This document shows, piece after piece, positions 54,917 to 63,661 of a stretch of DNA of 64,000 nt. The notes beneath the pieces are model-generated. The model did not search any database. It had not been told where the DNA came from and saw only the letters and a list, made by a program, of their open reading frames with translations. The first letter of the stretch is position 1. Each line of letters opens with the position of its first letter. The position numbers and the translations under genes were made by a program. The DNA comes from Pandoraea anapnoica (GTDB taxonomy: Bacteria; Pseudomonadota; Gammaproteobacteria; Burkholderiales; Burkholderiaceae). The DNA lies in NCBI RefSeq assembly GCF_902459765.1, contig NZ_CABPSP010000004.1:62001-126000 (forward strand), read 5' to 3'.

Positions 54917-55678
54917 ATGCCTGACATTGACCAACGATTGGCCGCCGCACTGCGCATCGTCCACGAGGCCGCGCGCGCGGCGCTTGAATTGTTTGACGCA
55001 CGCGGCCGCTTCGCGTTGGAGGAGAAGGGCGCGCGCGAATATGTGTCCGAAGCCGACCGGATGATCGAACGCCGCATTCGCGAGGCGCTGGCGACCGACT
55101 TGCCGGGAGACGATGTGATGGGAGAGGAGATGGGTGGAGAAGGCTCGAACGCCTTCTGGGCCATCGATCCCATCGACGGCACCGCCAACTTTCTGCGCGG
55201 ATCGCCGTTGTGGGGCGTGTCGCTGGGTTTTGTCGAGGACGGCGAGGCCGTCGTGGGCGCGATTGCCTATCCATCGCTGGGCATGGCACTGAGCGCTGCG
55301 CGAGGACGCGGGATGTCACGCAATGGGCTGCCGTTTGAAAGAAATGTCGACTTCCCTTCCGTCCATCTCGCAGCCGTAGGCGACAACGCCCGTTGGCCGG
55401 CCACCGAAATCGCTCAGGTCGAATACGCGTTGCGAACGTCGGGTTGGGGCTTAGCCGAGTATCGGTGCGCCACCATCGGCCTTGGGTTCGCCGCGCTCGG
55501 GTTCGTCGACGGCTATCTGGAAAAACACACAAGTATCTGGGATATCGCCGCCGGATCGGTGATTTGCCGTGAAGCCGGTTTAAGCGTTCAATCGCACGGG
55601 ACGTATGACGGCGGCGGCCGGACGATCTTCGCCGGGACCGATGCGTTGAACGCCGTCGTCGGCCGCTATCTCAACTGA
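54917..55678 (+). CDS. Inositol-monophosphatase-family phosphatase
   Basis: The product is 253 aa with the family's metal-binding motifs: GEEMGGEGS near residue 70, WAIDPIDGTANFLRG near 81-95, and the C-terminal IWDIAAGSVICREAG. Enzymes of this fold are Mg-dependent and dephosphorylate inositol phosphate, histidinol phosphate, PAP or fructose bisphosphate. The substrate cannot be set from sequence. ATG 54917 fits the usual N-terminus; frame upstream is open but non-homologous-looking. It converges on the VOC gene with only two bases between stops. Confidence 0.9.
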   Translation: MPDIDQRLAAALRIVHEAARAALELFDARGRFALEEKGAREYVSEADRMIERRIREALATDLPGDDVMGEEMGGEGSNAFWAIDPIDGTANFLRGSPLWGVSLGFVEDGEAVVGAIAYPSLGMALSAARGRGMSRNGLPFERNVDFPSVHLAAVGDNARWPATEIAQVEYALRTSGWGLAEYRCATIGLGFAALGFVDGYLEKHTSIWDIAAGSVICREAGLSVQSHGTYDGGGRTIFAGTDALNAVVGRYLN

Positions 55679-55680
55679 AG

Positions 55681-56052
55681 TTAGTCGCGCTGCGAAAGCT
55701 GAAAGACATTGCCCTCCGGATCTTCCCCATCGCACATCGATTGCGGGAAGCCATCGTAACGCTTCATTTCTCGCATCCTGACGCCCGCTTTGACCAGCGT
55801 CGCCCGCAAATCCTCCAGCCCCGATTCCACCGAAAAGACGAGCTTTGCGTTCGACATCTCGCCGCTTGTCTTCAAATCGCGATAGGCCACGCCGACACGG
55901 TGCAGCGCGATCTCTACTTCACCGGCTTTGAGCACCGCCCATTCGTTCACGATCTCTTCGATCACAGGGAAGGCGAAATGCGTTCGGTAAAACGCTTTCA
56001 ACAACTCAACGTCGCGGACGTAAAGGATCAATCTGGACATGAAAATCGGCAT
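55681..56052 (-). CDS. Glyoxalase/VOC-family protein
   Basis: The product is 123 aa with a vicinal-oxygen-chelate beta-alpha-beta arrangement: LILYVRDVELLKAFYRTHF at the N-terminus and DGEDPEGNVFQLSQ at the C-terminus. A Glu in GEVEIALHRV is a plausible metal ligand. Function is not predictable. ATG 56052 is used; ATG 56040 (MSRLILYV) is an equally plausible start and neither has a strong ribosome site. Confidence 0.82.
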   Translation of the reverse strand: MPIFMSRLILYVRDVELLKAFYRTHFAFPVIEEIVNEWAVLKAGEVEIALHRVGVAYRDLKTSGEMSNAKLVFSVESGLEDLRATLVKAGVRMREMKRYDGFPQSMCDGEDPEGNVFQLSQRD

Positions 56053-56505
56053 TGCGTGTTCCGAAATGGCTACGGTCGCCGATTAAGGTCGACTCAAGAG
56101 GATCGATGTTGCCGGATTCACGTCATTTCGAAAACAAAGTCCCGCTTTGGGACGGCATTCGGACGTCAACCGGCACGCGTTTAGCATCAAGACGATTCGG
56201 CTTTACGGCTATTCAAGCAGACGCTCGAATGCAGTCGAAATGGGGTCGGAATGAGGGTGAAAACCGTCGATTCTCGGAAAATTTCATCTGACCCCCACTT
56301 CGATATTAGGGTTTCCACCCATGATTTCGGCGGTCTGAGCTACAATCCTGCGTTTTCGATGGTCGGCTTGTGCTACTTGCCGAAACACCGGCTGGATGAC
56401 GTCTGTCAGTCCGAATCCCGCCAGCGCGCCAGCCAAGCGTGCGCTTTCCCCCCGGCGTGTGGAAGATGGCGACGCCACACGTAATTGATAAGGTGACTGA
56501 TTCCC
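56053..56505. other. Intergenic region upstream of mqo
   Basis: This 453-base gap contains no credible gene. It holds an imperfect inverted repeat (56236-56253 and 56285-56302, both built on CGAAxTGGGG..TC) and a TACAAT (56341-56346) that could be a promoter -10 preceded by TGAGC, with no matching -35. The mqo ribosome site AAGGTG lies at its right end. Confidence 0.5.
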
Positions 56506-58221
56506 ATGACTCAAACCGATAAGAAGCCGGTGCCAGGTAGCGGCCGCAAGCGCTTCACCCGACGCAAATTTCTGGGCACCGCCGTTGGCGCTGCTGCGGT
56601 GTGGGCCGGATATTCGTACTTCTTCGGCAGTCAGTACCGCGCCGCCAAGGCAGACCGCAAGGTCGACGTGCTACTGATCGGCGGCGGCATCATGAGCGCG
56701 ACGCTCGGCGTCTATCTGTCCGAACTGGAGCCGAACTGGACCTGCGAAGTCTTTGAGCGTCTGGACAAGGTCGCAGAAGAAAGCTCGAACGGCTGGAATA
56801 ACGCCGGTACCGGTCACTCGGCCCTGTGCGAGCTGAATTACACGCCGATGGACGATAAGGGCAACGTCCATATCACGCAGGCTATCAACATCAACGAGAA
56901 CTTCCAGATCTCGCGCCAGTTCTGGTCGCATCAGGTCCGTCAGGGCGTGCTGGGCAATCCGCGCGAATTCATCAATTCCACGCCGCACATGAACCTGGTG
57001 TTCGGTGAAGAGAATCGCGAGTTCATCAAGAAGCGCGTGGAAGCATTGAAGGCTTCGCCGCTGTTCGCGGGCATGGAAATGACGACCGACCCGGCGAAGA
57101 TCGCCGAGTGGATTCCTATCATGATGGAAGGCCGCAAGCCCGACGAGGTGGTCACCGCCACGCGCTCGCCGCTCGGCACGGACGTCAATCTGGGCGAAAT
57201 TACCCGTCAGTTCTACAAGCACCTGACCGAAAAGTCCGGCGTGAAGGTCTCGACCGGTTACGAAGTCCGTTCGATCACCCGTAACGAGGATGGTAGCTGG
57301 CGCGTGTCCGCGTTCGATATGAACGACAGCTCGAAGATCCAGACGGTGGACGCACGCAATGTGTTCATCGGCGCGGGCGGCGCTGCGCTCCCGTTGCTGC
57401 AATTGTCGGGCATCCCGGAAGCCAAGCAATACGGCGGTTTCCCGGTGGGCGGTGAGTTCCTCGTCACCGAAAAGCCCGAGATTGCTTCGCGCCATCTGGC
57501 CAAGGTCTACGGTCTCGCGGACACCGGTTCGCCCCCCATGTCGGTGCCCCACCTGGACACCCGCGTGCTCGACGGCAAGAAGGTCATCCTGTTCGGGCCG
57601 TTCGCGACGTGGTCGAGTAAGTTCCTCAAGAACGGCTCGTACTTCGACCTCGCGAAGGCAGCAACGCCGTCGAACGTCATTCCCCAGTTGCAGGTCGGCG
57701 TGCACGAGTTCGCGCTCGTGAAGTACCTCGCGCAGCAATTGCGACTGTCGATGGACGAGAAGATGGCGGCGCTTCGCCACTACATGCCGGAAGCGAAGAA
57801 CGAAGACTGGCGCCTGTGGGAAGCCGGGCAGCGCGTGCAGATCATCAAGAACGATCCGGAGAAGGGCGGCGTACTGAAGCTCGGCACGGAAGTCGTGGTG
57901 TCGAGCGACCGCTCGGTGTCGGCACTCCTCGGCGCATCGCCGGGCGGCTCGACTTCGCCTGCGATCATGCTGTCGCTGCTTGAGCGTGTGTTCCCGGATC
58001 AGATGAAGACGCCCGCGTGGCAGCAGAAGATCCGCGAGATCGTGCCGAGCTACGGCAAGAAGCTCCACGAAAATCCTCAGATGCTCGCCAACGAATGGGC
58101 GACGACGGCCGAAACGCTGCAACTGGCCATCGCACCGCCGAGTCTGGATGGCTTCGTACCCGCCAACGCTCCGATGGCGAATCCGGGTGTCGTGAAGAAG
58201 ACGCCGGATATGGCGCTGTAA
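56506..58221 (+). CDS. mqo: Malate:quinone oxidoreductase with twin-arginine signal
   Basis: The product is 571 aa. Residues 17-24 read FTRRKFLG, a twin-arginine motif, followed by a hydrophobic stretch (GTAVGAAAVWAGYSYFFG). The mature part begins with an FAD-binding Rossmann motif VLLIGGGIMSATLG near residue 55, then ESSNGWNNAGTGHSALCELNY and other Mqo-family blocks to the C-terminus. The enzyme oxidises malate to oxaloacetate and passes electrons to quinone at the inner membrane. Mqo from E. coli lacks such a leader, so this form may be membrane-tethered or exported. The gene is monocistronic with a strong terminator. Confidence 0.93.
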   Translation: MTQTDKKPVPGSGRKRFTRRKFLGTAVGAAAVWAGYSYFFGSQYRAAKADRKVDVLLIGGGIMSATLGVYLSELEPNWTCEVFERLDKVAEESSNGWNNAGTGHSALCELNYTPMDDKGNVHITQAININENFQISRQFWSHQVRQGVLGNPREFINSTPHMNLVFGEENREFIKKRVEALKASPLFAGMEMTTDPAKIAEWIPIMMEGRKPDEVVTATRSPLGTDVNLGEITRQFYKHLTEKSGVKVSTGYEVRSITRNEDGSWRVSAFDMNDSSKIQTVDARNVFIGAGGAALPLLQLSGIPEAKQYGGFPVGGEFLVTEKPEIASRHLAKVYGLADTGSPPMSVPHLDTRVLDGKKVILFGPFATWSSKFLKNGSYFDLAKAATPSNVIPQLQVGVHEFALVKYLAQQLRLSMDEKMAALRHYMPEAKNEDWRLWEAGQRVQIIKNDPEKGGVLKLGTEVVVSSDRSVSALLGASPGGSTSPAIMLSLLERVFPDQMKTPAWQQKIREIVPSYGKKLHENPQMLANEWATTAETLQLAIAPPSLDGFVPANAPMANPGVVKKTPDMAL

Positions 58222-58246
58222 TGACCTTCGCGTAGCGCGAAGCATC

Positions 58247-58278
58247 AAAGGGTTCCGGGATGTCCCGGAACCCTTTTT
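58247..58278 (+). terminator. Rho-independent terminator after mqo
   Basis: AGGGTTCCGGGA (58249-58260) and TCCCGGAACCCT (58263-58274) form a perfect 12-bp stem with a 2-base loop followed by TTTTCTTT. Confidence 0.95.
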
Positions 58279-58355
58279 CTTTAGGCGTGCGCAACGCAGA
58301 GGGCGGGGAGCTCCGGGCCGGGCGTGGTATTTGAGACGTCACACGCCGTTTTGTC

Positions 58356-59330
58356 TCATTCGTCGGACGAAGGTGCGACCGCAATCGCGATCTTTCCCCG
58401 CAGGCCATTGTTGCGACGCTCCAGCAGGGCGTGAGCCGCCGGAATGTCGGCAAGCGAGTAAACCGCACCGACATGTGGCCGCAGTTGGTCGCGCTCGACC
58501 AGCGCACTCAATTCGTCGAGCTTGCCTCGGTTTTGCCGTGTAAAGACGAAGTGATAGCTGGCGTTCTTGCCCCAGGCCTGTACGAGGTTCTGCGGCTGCG
58601 CAATATCCACGATCGTGACGACGCGGCCTAGTTGTGCGAGCACGTCGGGGCTGCGCGACAAGGTGTCGCCGCCGATCGTGTCGAAAACGACATCGACGCC
58701 GCGGCCGTTTGTCTCTCGCATAATGACGTCGACGTAGTCCTCCGTCTCGTAGTCGATCACAACGTCAGCGCCCATTTCCCGGACGAACGGGAGGTTTGCC
58801 TCACGCGCCGTCGTGAACACCCGAGCGCCTATGGCTTTGGCGAGCTGGATCGCCACGTGTCCGACACCGCCCGCACCGCCATGAACGAGAACGCTCTCGC
58901 CAACACGCAGCGCCGCGCGTTCGAGCAGCGCTTCCCACGCCGTGCCACCAACAAGAGGCAGGCTGGCCGCTTCGAGATGGGTCAGGGAAGGGGGCTTCTT
59001 GCCGACAATGCGCTCGTTGGCGACGTGGTACTCGGCATAGCTGCCGGGACCGTCGAAGATCTGCGGGGTGTACCAGACCTCGTCGCCAACAGAGAAACCC
59101 GTGACGCCCGGCCCGACGGCTTCCACAACGCCGGAAACGTCATGCCCGGTAATCGATGGCAACGGTACGAGGTCCGGATAGTCGCCGCGTCGTACCTGAT
59201 AATCCAGCGGATTGATGGACGTGGCGTGGACCCGAACCAGCACCTGTCCGGCGTGAGGGGTGGGCGTCGGCACATCCTCAAGCGCGAACGATTCCGGACC
59301 GCCAAACGACTGCAGAATGATTGCTTTCAT
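58356..59330 (-). CDS. NADPH:quinone reductase-like medium-chain dehydrogenase
   Basis: The product is 324 aa, of the zinc-free quinone oxidoreductase branch of the MDR family: [17 protein letters not shown] in the catalytic domain without the zinc-site Cys/His set, and [17 protein letters not shown] near 149-165 for NADPH binding. It reduces quinones or activated alkenes. It has GGAG before ATG 59330 and follows the ArsR gene (59403-59705) on the same strand. A palindrome like that upstream of arsR lies just before it, so it is probably derepressed when ArsR senses its ligand. Confidence 0.92.
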   Translation of the reverse strand: MKAIILQSFGGPESFALEDVPTPTPHAGQVLVRVHATSINPLDYQVRRGDYPDLVPLPSITGHDVSGVVEAVGPGVTGFSVGDEVWYTPQIFDGPGSYAEYHVANERIVGKKPPSLTHLEAASLPLVGGTAWEALLERAALRVGESVLVHGGAGGVGHVAIQLAKAIGARVFTTAREANLPFVREMGADVVIDYETEDYVDVIMRETNGRGVDVVFDTIGGDTLSRSPDVLAQLGRVVTIVDIAQPQNLVQAWGKNASYHFVFTRQNRGKLDELSALVERDQLRPHVGAVYSLADIPAAHALLERRNNGLRGKIAIAVAPSSDE

Positions 59331-59344
59331 TGAGAACTCCTGAT

Positions 59345-59376
59345 TCGATAAACCGGGATATCGGGATTTATCGATA
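59345..59376. promoter_or_regulatory. Inverted repeat operator before the quinone reductase
   Basis: TCGATAAA (59345-59352) and TTTATCGA (59367-59374) are perfect inverted arms; the right arm extends to the palindrome TATCGATA. The same TCGATA word forms the palindrome upstream of arsR (59717-59734). Confidence 0.6.
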
Positions 59377-59402
59377 TTATGAAATTAAAAAAAGGTCGCC
59401 GA

Positions 59403-59705
59403 TTACAGTTCCTTCCCGATCATGCGAGCGAGGGCACTGATAGTGGCTTCGTTACGCTTGTAGTAAGTCCACTGACCGATGCGTCGTACTTCGACGAGGC
59501 CAGCGCGTTGCAGCGTTGCCAGGTAGTCGGACACGGTCGACTGCGACAGGCCGACGCCTTCCTGAATGCTGCTCACGCAAACACCCACCGTGTGGACGTC
59601 GCCTTCGTCCTGAGGCGGAAAGTTCTTCACGGGATCCTTCAGTCCTTTCAGGATCTCAAGGCGAGTGCGGTTCGAGAGCGCTTTGAAGATTTCGAGCAAA
59701 TCCAT
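59403..59705 (-). CDS. ArsR-family winged-helix regulator
   Basis: The product is 100 aa, with the ArsR pattern IFKALSNRTRLEILKGL at the start, the recognition helix region SQSTVSDYLATLQRAGLVEV, and wing RRIGQWTYYKRN. It has one Cys in VGVCVSS just before the recognition helix, which could be redox or metal responsive, but the classic CxC metal motif is absent. ATG 59705 is typical of the family; the frame extends upstream through an operator-like palindrome and is not used. Likely represses itself and the downstream quinone reductase. Confidence 0.9.
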   Translation of the reverse strand: MDLLEIFKALSNRTRLEILKGLKDPVKNFPPQDEGDVHTVGVCVSSIQEGVGLSQSTVSDYLATLQRAGLVEVRRIGQWTYYKRNEATISALARMIGKEL

Positions 59706-59716
59706 GGGCAGGATTG

Positions 59717-59734
59717 TATCGAGATTTTTCGATA
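59717..59734. promoter_or_regulatory. TATCGA-N6-TCGATA palindrome upstream of arsR
   Basis: These perfect 6-base arms, 12 bases upstream of the arsR ATG, match the word found in the operator-like repeat before the quinone reductase. This is a typical autoregulatory ArsR operator position. Confidence 0.65.
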
Positions 59735-59878
59735 TGTCAATGTGAGGGATGGATGGGTATTTGTGGCTGTGTCGTGACAGTGCGTTGATCCCGCGTGTCG
59801 GCCGGAGTATCGTGATCGACTGCACAAAACACCGGTGCCGATCCTCCTTCGGACGCCGTCAGGATCAGGAGACACGCA

Positions 59879-61411
59879 GTGCGCAAGACAAGAATTGCCG
59901 GACTAGGACTGTGCCTTATGACGATGCTTTGCGCGCCGACCATGGCGCAAATCTCAACGGATACCACGGCGGCCACCGCGCCTCACCGTGACGCGTTTTT
60001 CTGGCTGGGGGAAATCAACAAGGCGTCTCTCGTCATCAACACCCGCCAGGGTTTGCTGGATACCAAGCTGGCGCCACACATCGCTCAGGGACTCGACACG
60101 GTGTTGCGCGCAGGCGATCAGCCCGGCGGCGCGCGTCCGGATCTTGTCATCACGTTCGAGCCGTTGCTGATCAAGGCGGCGGGCGTCGAAGCGACATTGC
60201 TGCATGCCGGACGCTCCAGTCAGGACATGCTCGCGACAGTGCGCGCTGCGATGTATCGCGATCGGTTGCTCGTCCTCGCCGCTCAATTACGTACGACAAC
60301 GGCGACGCTTCGCCGGCTCGCGCAACAGTACGAATCCACCGTCGTGCCCAACTACACGAATGGCGTCGCAGCGCAGCCGAACAGCTACGGGCACTATTTG
60401 CTGGGGCATGTGGCCGGATTGCAGCGAGACGCTCAACGTCTGCATGAGCTGTATGCACGGGTGGATCTGTCGCCGATGGGAACCACCGTGCTCAACGGTA
60501 CCAGCTGGCCGCTTGATCGCGACAAGATGGCGCACGCGCTCGGCTTCGCCGATAAGGTCGACAACGCGTACGATGCCGCTCAGATCGCGGCGACGGACCT
60601 GCCGGTGGAGATCGGCGCACTGGCGACGAGCATTGCGCTGCATACGTCCGCGTTTGTGCAGGATGTGATGGTGCAGTATGCGCAGCCGCGTCCGTGGATC
60701 TTGCTTCGCGAAGGCGGTGGCAACACATACGTCTCAAGCGCCATGCCGCAAAAGCGTAACCCCGGACTACTCAACGACACCCGCACGGCAGCGTCGATGG
60801 TCGTAACGCTCGGCGTCGGGCGTGCGATCACCGCGCACAACATTCCGCCCGGGATGAGCGATGCAAAGCACATCGACGAAAACATGGCGGTGCTCGACAA
60901 GACGACGGCGCTGCTCAAGCGCTGGGATCGCGTGCTCAACGCACTGGTGATCGATCCGCAGCGCGCGCTCGACGAACTCGACAGCGACTGGACCGCGTCG
61001 CAGGAAGTCGCCGACGTGCTGATGCGCGACTACGGACTGCCGTTCCGCGTGGGGCATCACTTTGCGTCGGAGATGGTCGATTATGCCAAGGCCAACGATC
61101 TGCGTCCGAGCCAGTTCCCCTACACCGAGGCGCAGCGCATATTCAAGCAGACGCTCACGGAGATGAAGGTCAGCGGGGGAGATCTACCGATGAGCGAGGC
61201 GCAATTCCGCTCGACGCTCGATCCGGTCGCCATCGTCAAACATCGTGCAACGTCCGGTGGCCCGCAACCGGCCGAAATGAAGCGCATGCTGGCGCGCACC
61301 GATAGCGAACTGAGCGCCGACGGCAAGTGGATCGATACGCATCGTCAGGCGATCGACCGGTCGCTCGCGTCGCTGGACGGGGATTTTCGGAAGTATTTGA
61401 CGGCGAATTGA
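59879..61411 (+). CDS. Exported argininosuccinate lyase/fumarase-superfamily protein
   Basis: The product is 510 aa. A signal peptide (MRKTRIAGLGLCLMTMLC, cleaved after TMA near residue 23) is unexpected for this superfamily. The fold signatures are present: HAGRSSQDMLAT near 109-120 (compare GRSRNDxVAT of argininosuccinate lyase), YTNGVAAQPNSYGHYLLGHV near 159-178, and the mobile-loop signature SSAMPQKRNP at 286-295. In the second block the catalytic His of the YTHLQxAQP motif is replaced by Asn161, so normal lyase chemistry is questionable. Start is GTG 59879 with AGGAG eight bases upstream. It is divergent from arsR and has no arginine-pathway neighbours. Substrate unknown; likely periplasmic. 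Confidence 0.88.
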   Translation: MRKTRIAGLGLCLMTMLCAPTMAQISTDTTAATAPHRDAFFWLGEINKASLVINTRQGLLDTKLAPHIAQGLDTVLRAGDQPGGARPDLVITFEPLLIKAAGVEATLLHAGRSSQDMLATVRAAMYRDRLLVLAAQLRTTTATLRRLAQQYESTVVPNYTNGVAAQPNSYGHYLLGHVAGLQRDAQRLHELYARVDLSPMGTTVLNGTSWPLDRDKMAHALGFADKVDNAYDAAQIAATDLPVEIGALATSIALHTSAFVQDVMVQYAQPRPWILLREGGGNTYVSSAMPQKRNPGLLNDTRTAASMVVTLGVGRAITAHNIPPGMSDAKHIDENMAVLDKTTALLKRWDRVLNALVIDPQRALDELDSDWTASQEVADVLMRDYGLPFRVGHHFASEMVDYAKANDLRPSQFPYTEAQRIFKQTLTEMKVSGGDLPMSEAQFRSTLDPVAIVKHRATSGGPQPAEMKRMLARTDSELSADGKWIDTHRQAIDRSLASLDGDFRKYLTAN

Positions 61412-61434
61412 GGCGCCGGAGGCGAATGCCGCTT

Positions 61435-62151
61435 TCACCAGCGAACCGTTTGCCCCCGGTAATCCCGATACTCCAGCCCCGGTCGCCCGCGCTTTGCCAG
61501 AAGCACGTCCACGACGCCGGGGACACTTTCGTCGATCGACAGGCGTCCCTCGGGACCGCCCAACTCGGTACGCACCCAGCCCGGTGCGACGAGCAACAGG
61601 GCGCGCTGCGTGGCCGTCGCCTGACGTGCCGCAAAGCTGCGCATGAACTGGTTCAGCGCAGCCTTAGTGCCACGATAGAGTTCGCGCTGGCCGGATTCGT
61701 TATCTGCGATGCTGCCTTGCCCCGACGACATGATGCCGATGAGGCCATCCGTGGGCACGAGGTCGCACAGGCTTTCCACGACCCGCATCGGACTTAACGC
61801 ATTCGTGATCATGAGGTCCACGAAATCGTCGGTCGACACTTCACCGATGGTCTGCGTCGGATCGGGGTTCGTCGTTCCCGCATTGACGAAGAGAATGTCG
61901 AATTTCCGGTGACTTAGCCGCTCACGTAAGGCCATGATCTGCTCGGGACGCGTGATATCGAGCGTCTCGATGTCGACTTGTTCCGGGTGCTCAGCGGCCA
62001 GATCGTGAAGTCGCGTGTCATGGGTGCCCGCTCGTACGGTCCCCACAACGCGCCAACCGCGCTTGACGAATTCGACGGCCATCGCATGCCCGAGGCCGCG
62101 CGACGCGCCAACGAGCAAAATGGTGGGCACAGGGTCGATGGATGTCTGCAT
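61435..62151 (-). CDS. Short-chain dehydrogenase/reductase
   Basis: The product is 238 aa. It has the SDR cofactor motif LLVGASRGLGHAMA near residue 12, a NAG-type segment LFVNAGT, and the catalytic YxxxK in ELYRGTKAAL with Ser in IMSSGQGS. ATG 62151 has GGGAG seven bases upstream; a longer frame is open to 62211 without a ribosome site. It is divergent from a LysR gene that probably controls it. Substrate unknown. Confidence 0.9.
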   Translation of the reverse strand: MQTSIDPVPTILLVGASRGLGHAMAVEFVKRGWRVVGTVRAGTHDTRLHDLAAEHPEQVDIETLDITRPEQIMALRERLSHRKFDILFVNAGTTNPDPTQTIGEVSTDDFVDLMITNALSPMRVVESLCDLVPTDGLIGIMSSGQGSIADNESGQRELYRGTKAALNQFMRSFAARQATATQRALLLVAPGWVRTELGGPEGRLSIDESVPGVVDVLLAKRGRPGLEYRDYRGQTVRW

Positions 62152-62241
62152 GGTGTTCTCCCTTGACTGGTTGATCTGATGAATTCTCCAGCTCAACATT
62201 GGGTTGCACAATACGCCTCACCTGCAATCATCCTTTGCGTT

Positions 62242-62256
62242 TGACGCCATGCGTCA
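62242..62256. promoter_or_regulatory. TGACGC-CAT-GCGTCA palindrome between SDR and LysR genes
   Basis: The perfect 6-base arms lie 25 bases upstream of the lysR ATG in the 129-base divergent gap; a plausible LysR autoregulatory site. Confidence 0.5.
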
Positions 62257-62280
62257 TGACTTTTGGCTTATCCTGAGCGA

Positions 62281-63207
62281 ATGTCACGTATTGACCTCAA
62301 TCTTCTGACTGCGCTGGATGCCCTGTTGAGCGAACGTAGCGTTACGAAAGCGGCTGAGCGCATGAAAATCAGTGTGTCCGCCATGAGCCGGACGCTCACA
62401 CGCTTGCGCGCGACGACCGGTGACCGCCTGTTGTTGCAGGCAGGGAGAACGCTCGTGCTGACGCCCTACGCGGAGCGTTTGAGTCAACGCATTCCGGCAC
62501 TGGCCCGCGAAGCCGAAGCGGTGCTGAGTCGGGCCGAATATCGATTTGATCCGGCCACGCTCGAACAGCGCTTCACGTTGCGAGCGGGAGAAGGGTTCAT
62601 TGACTTGCTTGGCGCGGCGTTGGTGGAACGGATTCATAGTGCTGCGCCGGGCGTGCAGTTGCGCTTCGTGCCCAAGCCGGACTGGAATGCGCAGCCGCTG
62701 AGGGAGGGTTTGATCGATCTGGAAATCGGCGTTGTCAAAGTGTCGGCACCGGAGGTACGCGCGCGTCGGCTCTTCCGCGACCGGTATGTCGGCGTGTGCC
62801 GCAAGGGGCATCCGTTGCTGGGCCAGAAGCAGATCGCCATCGAGCGATGGCTGGCGTATGGCCATGTGATGGTTTCACGCACCGGCGACGCTGAAAACCC
62901 AGTCGACGCGGCATTAGAAGTGAAAGAACGGAGGAGGGTGCTGCCCATCGTCGTCGCGTCGTACACGAGCGCGATGCAACTGGTGCGCCAATCGGACCTG
63001 CTCGCCGTCGTTCCCCAATCCTGTCTGGGGAATTCGCATTTGCCAAACTACGCAGCAGAACAGGGCTTGCAATCATTTTTCCTGCCAATCGAGACACCGG
63101 AATTCAACGTCTGCGCAATCTGGCACCCACGCCTCGATCATGAACATGCGCAGTGCTGGCTTCGCGCGCAGGTCATGGCGGTGTGCGCCGCGCTTTATCC
63201 GGGGTGA
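62281..63207 (+). CDS. LysR-family transcriptional regulator
   Basis: The product is 308 aa. It has a NodD/SyrM-branch-like N-terminal helix-turn-helix (LNLLTALDALLSERSVTKAAER, then SVSAMSRTLTRLR) and a standard effector domain. ATG 62281 is used; a TTG 18 bases upstream is less likely. It is divergent from the SDR gene, its probable target. Confidence 0.92.
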   Translation: MSRIDLNLLTALDALLSERSVTKAAERMKISVSAMSRTLTRLRATTGDRLLLQAGRTLVLTPYAERLSQRIPALAREAEAVLSRAEYRFDPATLEQRFTLRAGEGFIDLLGAALVERIHSAAPGVQLRFVPKPDWNAQPLREGLIDLEIGVVKVSAPEVRARRLFRDRYVGVCRKGHPLLGQKQIAIERWLAYGHVMVSRTGDAENPVDAALEVKERRRVLPIVVASYTSAMQLVRQSDLLAVVPQSCLGNSHLPNYAAEQGLQSFFLPIETPEFNVCAIWHPRLDHEHAQCWLRAQVMAVCAALYPG

Positions 63208-63317
63208 GGAAAGGTGAGACGGGAAAAATCGAGATTCTGGCTCGGTTCGAGTACTAAGGTCATGCGATCTGATAGATTCTCCAGCTTCCGCATTTTTTGA
63301 ATGAACCCAGGCATTCT

Positions 63318-63602
63318 GTGACCGACTTTGATGAATCCATCCCTCCGTCTCGACGCATCTTTCGTCGTCGCTTCAGTGCGTCGCGAATAGCTGAGATCGC
63401 GTTTGGCTGGCTAGCTAAAGGCACGATGATTGTGGTGGCGATTGCAGTAGTCGTGCTGTCAGTGTTTTCCGACGGAGCCGGAATGACGAGCTTGCCATCG
63501 ACACGACGTCAGTGGCTGACCCTGGCACTCATCCTTGCCGTGGTGATTGCCGGTGTCGTTGTCTACTGCCACTACTTCCCAGCGTCGCCTGCATCGCCGT
63601 AG
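63318..63602 (+). CDS. Small two-helix membrane protein, unknown
   Basis: The product is 94 aa if started at GTG 63318 (or 101 aa from TTG 63297). After a basic N-terminus (PPSRRIFRRRF) there are two hydrophobic stretches, about MIVVAIAVVVLSVFS and WLTLALILAVVIAGVVVYC, with a short loop between. No ribosome site is strong, so the start is uncertain. No known family recognised. Confidence 0.55.
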   Translation: MTDFDESIPPSRRIFRRRFSASRIAEIAFGWLAKGTMIVVAIAVVVLSVFSDGAGMTSLPSTRRQWLTLALILAVVIAGVVVYCHYFPASPASP

Positions 63603-63661
63603 TCCACCTGAAGTGTCAGGCATCATTGGAGCAAGCGGATGATGTCGTTGGCGATTGATCA

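Noticed and set aside
56671-58248. 525-codon open frame on the - strand opposite mqo
   Set aside because: Composition is His/Arg-rich, no family resemblance, and the opposite strand encodes a full Mqo protein.
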